Source of the DNA: Candidatus Brocadia sp. WS118
GTDB taxonomy: Bacteria; Planctomycetota; Brocadiia; Brocadiales; Brocadiaceae
Length of the DNA: 64,000 nucleotides
Assembly (NCBI GenBank): GCA_007618135.1
Contig: PHFX01000009.1
Location: forward strand, 1 to 64,000
Direction of reading: 5' to 3'
The position numbers were made by a program, and so were the translations under genes. This document shows, one piece after another, positions 53,933 to 61,839 of this stretch; positions within the stretch are counted from its first letter, which is position 1, and every line of letters starts with the position of its first letter. The notes under the pieces were generated by a model. It searched no databases and was not told the DNA's origin. It saw only the letters and a list, made by a program, of their open reading frames with translations.

Positions 53933-54007
53933 TGTAGGGGGCGAAGCATTTGCTATAAGTGGCATATATACGTTCATACCCGAACCAGCAAATGCTTCGC
54001 CCCTACT
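53933..54007. mobile_element. IS66-like MITE, core-only copy E
   Basis: Hairpin arms GTAGGGGGCGAAGCATTTGC (one extra G) and GCAAATGCTTCGCCCCTAC are intact. Neither GTAACAATTTAG terminus is recognisable. It lies 66 bp upstream of nifJ, in its leader. Part of 53248-54073; the other contents are the two tRNAs, the terminator and a short ACCACAAAGACA-type repeat at 53909. Confidence 0.65.
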
Positions 54008-54073
54008 TTTCAAAAATCCTGGAAACTCTGTGGTTGCGTTTTTTTCAAACATCAAAACCAACAAGGAGAATGT

Positions 54074-57000
54074 ATGAGTCGGAAGATGGTAACGGTTGAC
54101 GGCTGTACGGCGTGTGCACACGTGGTGCACGCTACCAATGAAATTATCACAATTTATCCGATAACCCCCTCGTCACCCATTGCCGAGATTTGTGATGCAA
54201 AATCTGCCGCAGGGCAAGTAAATATCTGGGGATCGGTTCCCAAGGTAAGCCAGATGCAGTCAGAGGCTGGGGTGGCTGGGGCGGTGCACGGGTCGCTGAC
54301 AACAGGTGCGCTGGCAACCACGATTTCATGTTCTCAGGGACTTCTACTGCTTCTTCCGAACATGTATAAGATTGCCGGAGAACTTGTCCCAACGGTCTTC
54401 CACTTAACCGCACGCTCCCTGGCATGTCAGGGACTATCCATATTTGGTGACCACTCTGACGTCATGGCTGCGCGATCTACGGGTTTTGCCATGCTATGCT
54501 CGAAAAACGTGCAGGAGGCCATGGATTTTGCCTTGATTGCTCAGGCGGCGACCCTTGAATCCAGGATACCATTCATGCATTTCTTCGATGGGTTCAGGAC
54601 TTCCCACGAGGTGCAAAAGATAGAAGAGGTGTCTTTCGATGATATGCGGGCAATGATCGACAACGATCTTGTGATAGCCCACCGCAAGCGGGGTCTTACC
54701 CCTGACAATCCTTATATCCGTGGCACCGCGCAGAACCCGGATGTATATTTCCAGGGACGGGAAACCGTGAATAAATATTATGCCGCGACTCCTTCCCTTG
54801 TGCAGAAGGCAATGGACAAGTTTGCCAGGGTTACCGGTCGCCAGTATAAACTTTTTGACTACTCTGGCGCACCCAATGCCGAGCGCATCATTATCATCAT
54901 GGGCTCAGCCGGAGAAACCGTGTTCAATACTATCCAGAAACTCAATGCAAAGGGAGAAAAACTGGGACTGATCCAGATAAGGCTTTACCGGCCGTTTGAT
55001 GTTGACGCCTTTGCTGATAGTTTGCCTGCCAGCGTAAAGGCAATTGCCGTCCTTGACCGCACCAAGGAGCCCGGCGCGATTGGCGAGCCATTATATCTCG
55101 ATGTAAGAACAGCCATCGGTGAAGCGCTGGATAGGGGAACGGCAAAATTCAAGGATTATCCCATTGTCGTTGGTGGCCGATATGGGCTCGGTTCAAAAGA
55201 TTTCACCCCGGCTATGGTAAAGGCCGTATTTGATAATATCGCACAGAGCAAACCGAAGAACCACTTTACTATTGGTATTAACGACGATGTTACGGGCACC
55301 AGTTTGAACTATGACGAATCCTTTACGATAGAAGGGAAAGAGGCGTATCGCGCCCTGTTTTATGGCCTGGGGGCAGACGGCACCGTTGGCGCAAATAAGA
55401 ACACGATCAAGATTATTGGCTCTGAAACCGATAACTACGCGCAGGGTTATTTTGTGTATGATTCAAAGAAGTCTGGTTCAACGACCGTATCTCATCTGCG
55501 CTTTGGGAAAGACAAGATACTCAACCCGTACCTTGTCACAAAGGCAAACTTCATTGCCTGCCATAATCCGTCATTCCTTGAAAAATACGACATGTTATCC
55601 CATGCGGAGGAAGGCGCAACGTTTCTCCTGACTACTTCAAAAAACAAGGACGAGATATGGGACAGTCTGCCTGTGGAAGTGCAGGAACATCTCATTACCA
55701 GGAAGATGAAATTCTATATTATCGATGCTATAGCCCTTGCCGAGGAGATCGGGCTGGGCACAAGGATTAATACCATTATGCAGACCGCCTTCTTTGTTAT
55801 TTCAGGCATCATTCCCAAGGAAGAAGCTGTCGATGCAATTAAGACCGAGCTGAAAAAGACGTATCAAAAGAAGGGCGATGAAGTGGTCAAGATGAACTAC
55901 GCCTCCGTGGACAAGGCGCTTCAGAATATTGTGGAGGTAAAAGTGCCTGACAAGGTTACCAGCAAGATCAGGATGCGACCGCCGGTGCCTGAAGATGCGC
56001 CCGACTTTGTAAAAAATGTGACAGCAAAGATGATTGCCAACAAAGGGGATTATCTGCCTGTTTCAGCTATACCGGCCGATGGCACCTGGCCTACCGGGAC
56101 GACGCAGTATGAAAAGAGGAATATCGGGGTTCATATCCCTGAGTGGGAACCTGATGCCTGTATTCAGTGTGGTCAGTGCTCATTTGTCTGTCCCCACGCA
56201 ACGATCCGGATAAAGGCGTATGACCCTGCATTATTAAAAGATGCACCCCAAAAGTTCAAATCGATTGATGCGACGGGTAAAGAACTGAAAGGGCTGAAAT
56301 TTACCGTTCAGGTAGCACCGGAAGATTGTACCGGCTGTGGTTCCTGTGTGTTCAACTGTCCCGGCCAAAAGAAGGATGAACAGGGGAATAAGATCCCCGA
56401 TGTCAAGGCCATCAATATGAAGCTTCAGGAGCCACTCCGTCATCATGAGGCGGAGAACTACCAGTTCTTCCTCGATCTCCCCGAAACGGATGCTTCGCGA
56501 TTTAACGTTAATTCCGTAAAAGGGAGCCAGTTTGTAAAGCCGCTCATTGAGTATCACAGCGCCTGCGCGGGGTGCGGGGAAACTCCCTATATCAAATTGA
56601 TTACCCAGCTATTTGGAGATCGCCTGATTATTGCCAATGCCACCGGTTGCTCATCCATTTACGGTGGAAATCTACCAACAACACCCTATACAAAAAGGGC
56701 TGACGGACGTGGGCCAGCGTGGTCGAACTCCCTCTTTGAGGACACAGCAGAATTTGGTCTTGGTATGCGGCAGACGGTAGATAAGTTTCATTCCCAGGCA
56801 GTAGAGTTGCTGGAAAAACTGGTCAAGACGCCTGCGTATGGAGATGCAAAAGAACTTTTTGAGTCCTTGAAAAACGCCGACCAATCTACCCAGGAAGGAA
56901 TTGAAAAACAGAGAGGACGTATAGAAGAGCTGAAAAAGCGGCTGTCAAAGGATGCCTCATCCGATGCAAAGAGTCTCCTCTCTCTTGCTGATTACCTGGT

Positions 57001-57655
57001 GAAAAAATCGGTATGGTCGATTGGCGGTGACGGATGGGGTTATGACATTGGGTATGGCGGGGTTGACCATGTGCTGGCATCGGGCGAAAATATAAAGCTC
57101 CTCATTATGGATACCGAGGTCTATTCGAATACCGGCGGACAGATGTCCAAGGCGACTCCGATGGGGGCGGTTGCACAGTTTGCAGCCGGTGGAAAGAGGA
57201 CACACAAGAAAAATATCGCTTTAATGATGGCTACCTATGGCAAGATATACGTTGCTCAGGTGGCATTCGGGGCGAATCTAGCGCAAACGGTCAGGGCGAT
57301 TACGGAAGCCGAGGCATACAACGGCCCGGCGCTGATTGTTGCCTACTCGGTATGTATTGCCCATGGCTTTGACATGAGTAGGGGCATAGAACAGCAGAAA
57401 AAGGCGGTTGCCAGCGGCTATTGGCCGCTTTACCGCTATAATCCAGTGCTTGAGGCGCAGGGGAAGAATCCTTTGGTTCTTGACAGCAAGGATCCCTCCG
57501 CTTCTTTTGAAGAATATGCCTATAATGAAAATCGCTATCGGGCTTTAAAGGCGAGCAATCCAGAAGTGGCAGCAGCACTCATGAAGCAGGCTGAGGCAGA
57601 AATCCAGAGGAGATGGAAACTGCTCAAACATCAGGCAGCATGGTCGCCTGTGTAG
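54074..57655 (+). CDS. nifJ: Pyruvate:ferredoxin (flavodoxin) oxidoreductase
   Basis: A 1193-residue single-chain PFOR. Order: domains I-II (IITIYPITPSSPIAEICDAK, pyruvate/CoA side), the gamma-like domain (about 420-620), an [4Fe-4S] ferredoxin pair (CIQCGQCSFVCPHA and CTGCGSCVFNCPGQ, about 695-755), and the TPP-binding domain (SACAGCGETPYIK; GDGWGYDIGYGGVDHVL; YSNTGGQMSKATP). It interconverts pyruvate plus CoA with acetyl-CoA plus CO2 and reduced ferredoxin. AAGGAGA precedes the ATG. Length is close to the Desulfovibrio enzyme. No associated operon genes are seen. Confidence 0.97.
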   Translation: MSRKMVTVDGCTACAHVVHATNEIITIYPITPSSPIAEICDAKSAAGQVNIWGSVPKVSQMQSEAGVAGAVHGSLTTGALATTISCSQGLLLLLPNMYKIAGELVPTVFHLTARSLACQGLSIFGDHSDVMAARSTGFAMLCSKNVQEAMDFALIAQAATLESRIPFMHFFDGFRTSHEVQKIEEVSFDDMRAMIDNDLVIAHRKRGLTPDNPYIRGTAQNPDVYFQGRETVNKYYAATPSLVQKAMDKFARVTGRQYKLFDYSGAPNAERIIIIMGSAGETVFNTIQKLNAKGEKLGLIQIRLYRPFDVDAFADSLPASVKAIAVLDRTKEPGAIGEPLYLDVRTAIGEALDRGTAKFKDYPIVVGGRYGLGSKDFTPAMVKAVFDNIAQSKPKNHFTIGINDDVTGTSLNYDESFTIEGKEAYRALFYGLGADGTVGANKNTIKIIGSETDNYAQGYFVYDSKKSGSTTVSHLRFGKDKILNPYLVTKANFIACHNPSFLEKYDMLSHAEEGATFLLTTSKNKDEIWDSLPVEVQEHLITRKMKFYIIDAIALAEEIGLGTRINTIMQTAFFVISGIIPKEEAVDAIKTELKKTYQKKGDEVVKMNYASVDKALQNIVEVKVPDKVTSKIRMRPPVPEDAPDFVKNVTAKMIANKGDYLPVSAIPADGTWPTGTTQYEKRNIGVHIPEWEPDACIQCGQCSFVCPHATIRIKAYDPALLKDAPQKFKSIDATGKELKGLKFTVQVAPEDCTGCGSCVFNCPGQKKDEQGNKIPDVKAINMKLQEPLRHHEAENYQFFLDLPETDASRFNVNSVKGSQFVKPLIEYHSACAGCGETPYIKLITQLFGDRLIIANATGCSSIYGGNLPTTPYTKRADGRGPAWSNSLFEDTAEFGLGMRQTVDKFHSQAVELLEKLVKTPAYGDAKELFESLKNADQSTQEGIEKQRGRIEELKKRLSKDASSDAKSLLSLADYLVKKSVWSIGGDGWGYDIGYGGVDHVLASGENIKLLIMDTEVYSNTGGQMSKATPMGAVAQFAAGGKRTHKKNIALMMATYGKIYVAQVAFGANLAQTVRAITEAEAYNGPALIVAYSVCIAHGFDMSRGIEQQKKAVASGYWPLYRYNPVLEAQGKNPLVLDSKDPSASFEEYAYNENRYRALKASNPEVAAALMKQAEAEIQRRWKLLKHQAAWSPV

Positions 57656-58059
57656 TGTGTTAAACCACAGAGCCACAAAGAAACACAAAGAAGTTTGTAG
57701 TAACTGGACGACTCACCACAGAGAACGCTGAGGCTGCAGAGAATCCGGGAGGTTGAGAAATGGTGAGGTTGCGGGAGTGTAGTCTTCAACCTCCCATTTC
57801 CTCACCTTCGTGTTTATGGAGACCTCTGTGGTCAATATTCCATAGGCTGGTTCAATCTTGCAGATTGAACCGAAACATTTGGCATGATTCCCTTGACACT
57901 GCACCAGCTCAAGTCTTAAAGCGCCATTCAAACTCTATGGTTCAATCGGGGACGAGTGAACCAGTAAAACGAATTTTACCACGTGCACGAAGACAAAGAG
58001 TGGGGGCTAACTGACTATATTTCGTTCATCGTGATGAAAGATCATGATTTGACAGAAGC

Positions 58060-58375
58060 AGATACTTCAGACGAACACTTTCAACAAGTAGGGTTTCGAG
58101 CAATGCTACGTTAAAGAAGGACAGGAGATGTAAGATTTGAATATCTTTCCCTTGATGCTTCAGGAATTTTAAAATTTCCAGTTAAGCACAGATTGGTAAA
58201 GCCGACCATTGACTGGCACTATTCAATCTTTCTTGGCTATGTAAAGCAAGGCGATTATAACAAGTAATTGGCGAGGCTGGGGAGAAAACGATTACGGGAA
58301 AAACTGAAAAGTGACAAGCATCTTTCTCAGACTATCAAAAAAGTTGAAACAGGTTTGTCAACAATATTTGACCCC
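58060..58375 (+). pseudogene. Relic of RAYT transposase, 3' portion (copy 5)
   Basis: One frame reads FPVKHRLVKPTIDWHYSIFL, then GYVKQGDYNK and a stop, the end of the catalytic region of REP-associated tyrosine transposases. The next frame continues RLGRKRLREKLKSDKHLSQ, then TIKKVETGLSTI, the C-terminal tail also found as relics at 0-5.6 kb. It is the only copy that still shows part of the catalytic half. The rest of 57656-58415 contains an ACCACAGAG-type repeat and a short palindrome GGTTCAAT/ATTGAACC near 57849. The GC-rich island begins right after this relic. Confidence 0.6.
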
Positions 58376-58415
58376 TTCCTCTTTTTAACCTTTGTTATTG
58401 CAGGAGAAAAAGATC

Positions 58416-59306
58416 ATGAACAGCAAGAATCCGTCCTTCAAGCTCAACAATGGCATCGAGATGCCGGCGCTTGGTTTGGGTGTCTTTCAATCCTCGCCCG
58501 AGGACACGGTCAACGCCGTCGTAACCGCCATCGCGGGCGGCTATCGGCTGATCGACACAGCCCGCGCCTACAAGAACGAGAGCCAGGTCGGCGAAGGCAT
58601 CCGCAAGAGCGGCATCAGCCGGGCGGAGCTCTTCGTCACCACCAAATTGTGGCTGACGGACTACGGCCACGATGCGGCGCTGCACGGCTTCGACGAAAGC
58701 ATGGCCAAACTTGGGCTCGACTATCTCGACCTCTACCTGCTGCACTGGCCAACAAAGAATTTTGACGCAACCGTGCAGTCCTACAAGGCTGCCGAGAAGC
58801 TGCTCGCCGTGGGACGGGTACGGGCGATCGGCGTGTGCAATCACACGGAGCAGCAGCTCGAAGCGCTGATCGCGCGCACCGATGTCGTTCCAGCGGTCAA
58901 CCAGGTCGAACTTCATCCTTACTTTGCGCAGAAGGCTCTTCGACAGAAGGGCGCGGCACTCGGGATCGTGACGCAGGCGTGGTCGCCGATTGGCGGCGTG
59001 AAACGCTACTGGCCGGGCGCTTCGGACAAAGGCAACGGCGATCCGCTTGCGGATCCGGTCATCACCGGAATCGGCGAGGCGCATGGAAAATCCGCCGCGC
59101 AGGTCATTTTGCGCTGGCATTTCCAGAATGGCGTCGTCGCCATCCCCAAGTCTGTCAAGCCTGCCCGGATCGCCGAAAACATTGCTATTTTTGACTTCGT
59201 GTTGGGCAACTCGGAGATGGCGAAGATCGACGCGCTCGATACCGGCATGCGCGGTGGACCCGATCCGACGCAAGTCGATACCGACAGCTTCTCTGAATAC
59301 AGTTGA
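58416..59306 (+). CDS. Aldo/keto reductase
   Basis: A 296-residue AKR with the complete catalytic tetrad Asp47, Tyr52, Lys77 and His110 (LIDTARAYKNE, TTKLWLTDYG, YLLHWP). The C-terminal cofactor part has GVVAIPKSVKPARIAENIAI, consistent with NADPH use. It reduces aldehydes or ketones, with 2,5-diketo-gluconate reductase type as nearest by motifs. The start at 58416 (MNSKNPSFKL) follows AGGAGA. First gene of the GC-rich plus-strand cluster; its codon use is markedly GC-rich compared with nifJ. Confidence 0.92.
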   Translation: MNSKNPSFKLNNGIEMPALGLGVFQSSPEDTVNAVVTAIAGGYRLIDTARAYKNESQVGEGIRKSGISRAELFVTTKLWLTDYGHDAALHGFDESMAKLGLDYLDLYLLHWPTKNFDATVQSYKAAEKLLAVGRVRAIGVCNHTEQQLEALIARTDVVPAVNQVELHPYFAQKALRQKGAALGIVTQAWSPIGGVKRYWPGASDKGNGDPLADPVITGIGEAHGKSAAQVILRWHFQNGVVAIPKSVKPARIAENIAIFDFVLGNSEMAKIDALDTGMRGGPDPTQVDTDSFSEYS

Positions 59307-59362
59307 CCGGATGCAGCCGGTTCGTGTCAGCAGACGCGACGCAAAACCAAAGGAAGCGCCAA

Positions 59363-59500
59363 ATGAACATCGATCTATCACTATCAGGCAAAGTTGCTCT
59401 TATCACGGGTGCCGGCTCCTGAATGGGGTTGGCATCAGCAGAGGCATTTTTGGAAGTCGGCGCGTCCGTCGTGCTGCCAGAAAGCCACTATAAAAAGGCC
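59363..59500 (+). pseudogene. Truncated SDR with a nonsense codon
   Basis: MNIDLSLSGKVALITGAGS, then TGA (59420-59422), then MGLASAEAFLEVGASVVLPE. The TGA stands where the third Gly of the TGxxxGxG cofactor motif belongs (GGA in relatives), so the frame is broken by one substitution. After about 45 residues the SDR ends and the sequence runs into the leader of the next gene. A deleted remnant. Confidence 0.75.
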
Positions 59501-59528
59501 AACCTTCAATCAACAGGAGTCCGCAACC

Positions 59529-59786
59529 ATGAACCGAGTACTGGTCATCACATACTCGAAGAAAGACGATCGAATCGCGAGCGTCATGGCCGCCGAATAT
59601 GCCATGACCAATTCCTGGCGCGATCAGGGCATCATTGAACATCTTTTCGCCAAAGAGAATGACGGCGGCGGGGTGGTTGTTTTCAATGAGACGAGCGTGG
59701 AGAAAGTCCAGGCTCTCATTGCGCAACTTCCGCTGTTTCCTTTCTTTGAGAAAGTGGAGTATTTCCCGCTCAACAAGGTCTATTGA
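59529..59786 (+). CDS. Muconolactone-isomerase-like protein, copy 1
   Basis: Eighty-five residues, MNRVLVITYSKKDDRIASVM and VVVFNETSVEKVQALIAQLP, then LFPFFEKVEYFPL. The length and the LPLFPFF-x-VEYxPL ending match the ferredoxin-like muconolactone delta-isomerase family. By eye it is about 85% identical to the protein at 60730-60996. A true isomerase role in aromatic degradation is possible but the usual catechol genes are absent. ACAGGAG precedes the ATG. Confidence 0.72.
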   Translation: MNRVLVITYSKKDDRIASVMAAEYAMTNSWRDQGIIEHLFAKENDGGGVVVFNETSVEKVQALIAQLPLFPFFEKVEYFPLNKVY

Positions 59787-59824
59787 GCTTCCGCCAGGTT
59801 CATTTTTCAACACAGGAGAAGGTT

Positions 59825-60733
59825 ATGCAACGCGTCAGCTTCAAGAATCGCAGCATCATCATGGCCGGCAGCTTGTGCCAGCCACGAGATTTCAAGGATG
59901 GCGCACGCTACCCGGCGGTCGTCGTGGTGCATCCCGCCGGCGGCGTGAAGGAACAGACCGCTGGTGAGTATGCCAAGCGCCTGGCCGCGGAAGGCTTTGT
60001 CGCGCTCGCCTTCGATGCGTCCTATCAGGGCGAGAGCGGCGGCGAGCCGCGTTACCTGGATGAGCCCATGAACCGCGTGGGCGACATCTACAGCGCGGTG
60101 GATTATCTCACCACCTTGCCCTTCGTCGATGGCAAGCGCATCGGTATTCTCGGCATCTGCGCCGGTGGTGGATATTCCGTCAAGGCGGCCTCGCTGGATC
60201 GCCGCATCAAGGCGGTAGCCACCGCCAGCGCGGCGAATGTGGGCAACGCGGCACGCAAGGGATGGGATGGCAAGAGCCCTATGTCCGCTTTGCCGGGCAC
60301 GCTCGAAATGCTCGTCAAACAGCGCACCGCAGAAGCCAACGGTGCGGAGGTAGCCTACGCGCCCTATGTGCCCAAAGTTGGTGAGGCTAGCCCTTTCCGC
60401 GATCTGCGCGAGGGCACCGACTACTACTGTACGCCGCGCGGTCAGCATCCGAACGCGCCCAACAAGATGCTCATTTCCTCGCTCATCGGCTGGATCGCGT
60501 TTGATGCTTTTGACCTGGTCGATCCGCTGCTGACCCAACCGCTCATGATCTGCGCCGGCAGCGAAGCCGATTCGCTGTGGCAAAGCCGGGAACTCTACGC
60601 GAAGGCACCCGGCAGTAGCAAGGAACTGTTCCTGATCGAAGGTAAGTCGCACATGGATCTGTATGACGGAGATGGCCGTGAAACTGTGCTCGGCAAGATC
60701 ATTCCCTTCTTCAAAGAGAGGCTCTCCCTATGA
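59825..60733 (+). CDS. Dienelactone-hydrolase-like alpha/beta hydrolase
   Basis: A 302-residue alpha/beta hydrolase. It has VVVVHPAGGVKEQTAGEYAK, the nucleophile elbow GILGICAGGGYS with a probable Cys nucleophile as in dienelactone hydrolases, the acid around GSEADS, and a late His in GKSHMDLYD. Start at 59825 (MQRVSFKNRS) after AGGAGAAGG. It sits between the two isomerase-like genes and overlaps the second by four bases (ATGA). Confidence 0.85.
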   Translation: MQRVSFKNRSIIMAGSLCQPRDFKDGARYPAVVVVHPAGGVKEQTAGEYAKRLAAEGFVALAFDASYQGESGGEPRYLDEPMNRVGDIYSAVDYLTTLPFVDGKRIGILGICAGGGYSVKAASLDRRIKAVATASAANVGNAARKGWDGKSPMSALPGTLEMLVKQRTAEANGAEVAYAPYVPKVGEASPFRDLREGTDYYCTPRGQHPNAPNKMLISSLIGWIAFDAFDLVDPLLTQPLMICAGSEADSLWQSRELYAKAPGSSKELFLIEGKSHMDLYDGDGRETVLGKIIPFFKERLSL

Positions 60734-60996
60734 CAGCCAGGAATAGAATTCTTGTCATCACCTACCCGAGGAAAGACGATCGCATCGCCAGCGTCATGGA
60801 AGCCGAATATGCCATGACCAATTCGTGGCGCGATCAAGGCATCATTGAACACCTCTTCGCCAAAACGAACGACGGCGGCGGGATCGTCGTGTTCAACGAG
60901 ACGAGCATGGAGAAAGTCCAGGCTCTCATGGCGCAACTCCCTTTGTTTCCCTTCTTTGACAGGGTGGAGTATTTCACCCTCACCAAGATCTATTGA
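60730..60996 (+). CDS. Muconolactone-isomerase-like protein, copy 2
   Basis: Eighty-eight residues, a close paralogue of the protein at 59529-59786: AEYAMTNSWRDQGIIEHLFA is identical in both. The start overlaps the hydrolase stop by four bases, so translation is coupled. The duplication flanks the hydrolase gene on both sides, indicating a recent tandem event or recombination between two related operons. Confidence 0.74.
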   Translation: MTARNRILVITYPRKDDRIASVMEAEYAMTNSWRDQGIIEHLFAKTNDGGGIVVFNETSMEKVQALMAQLPLFPFFDRVEYFTLTKIY

Positions 60997-61012
60997 ACCG
61001 GAGACTACCAGC

Positions 61013-61750
61013 ATGATGAACAACGAACATAACAAAACCATTGGAATCATCACTCCCATGAAAACCTTTCTCAGCATCGGATCCGGCCCCGGTATCGGCC
61101 TGGCCACCGCAGAGCGTTTTGCGCGCGAGGACTACCGGGTCGTTTTGACATCCCGCAATCAGGACTACCTCAGCGAACGTGTGAAGGCATTGGAAGCGGC
61201 AGGCCACGCTGCCTTTGGCCGCCACGTGGACGCCAGCGATATCGCCAGCGTCGTCAAACTGGTGCATGAGGTCGAGTCGGAGTTCGGCTCGATCGACGTG
61301 CTGCACTTCAATGCTGCCGCGTTGCATGACGGCACCATCACGCAGCAGAGCATTGAAGGCTTCGTCCAGGATCTGAGCACCAACATCGGTGCGGCCTTCG
61401 CTGCGGTGAAGGAAGTCTCGCGCGGCATGCTCTCGCGCCAGGATGGCACGCTGCTGCTGACCGGCGGCGTGTTCGGCACCTCTCCGCATGCCGATTACGT
61501 CTCGCTCAGTGTCGGCAAAGCCGGCTTGCGCAACCTGGCCTTGGGCCTGTTCAAGCCCTTCAAAGACCAGCGCGTGCATATCGCCACGGTCACCGTGGCC
61601 GCCCAGGTGGCCGCCGATTCCCAGCAAGCCAAAGAGATCGCTGACATGTTCTGGGCCCTGCATGCACAGCCGCCGGACCTCTGGGACGCGGAGGCGGTCT
61701 ACAACGGTGCCATGTCCCGGCAACCAGAGACTGGCCCGGGAGGAGGATGA
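61013..61750 (+). CDS. SDR-family protein lacking the usual catalytic Tyr
   Basis: A 245-residue Rossmann protein with FLSIGSGPGIGLATAERFAR (cofactor motif) and LLLTGGVFG. At the active site it reads YVSLSVGKAGLRNLAL: the Lys is present, but the position four before it is Leu, not Tyr. Chemistry may differ from classical SDRs. The first 15 residues (MMNNEHNKTIGIITP) resemble the start of the following gene, suggesting an exchanged 5' end; the internal MKTFLSIGSG would be the ancestral start. Confidence 0.8.
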   Translation: MMNNEHNKTIGIITPMKTFLSIGSGPGIGLATAERFAREDYRVVLTSRNQDYLSERVKALEAAGHAAFGRHVDASDIASVVKLVHEVESEFGSIDVLHFNAAALHDGTITQQSIEGFVQDLSTNIGAAFAAVKEVSRGMLSRQDGTLLLTGGVFGTSPHADYVSLSVGKAGLRNLALGLFKPFKDQRVHIATVTVAAQVAADSQQAKEIADMFWALHAQPPDLWDAEAVYNGAMSRQPETGPGGG

Positions 61751-61839
61751 TGCCATCACGCGCTGAGCCTCCATACACACAACCCATTCACCAGAGCGGG
61801 CGGAGTCTTTCCCGCTAACTAAAATTTATTGAACCAAAA

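Noticed and set aside
53933-54007. Transcription terminator upstream of nifJ
   Set aside because: The hairpin is a copy of the MITE core found at four other sites, so its origin is the repeat; a terminator effect cannot be excluded.
58268-58765. 165-residue plus-strand frame starting at the transposase relic
   Set aside because: Only the first 33 or so residues are transposase-like; the rest is an out-of-frame reading of the aldo/keto reductase gene.
58395-59381. 328-residue minus-strand frame opposite the aldo/keto reductase
   Set aside because: Long antisense frames are expected in GC-rich genes; the plus strand has the full AKR catalytic set.
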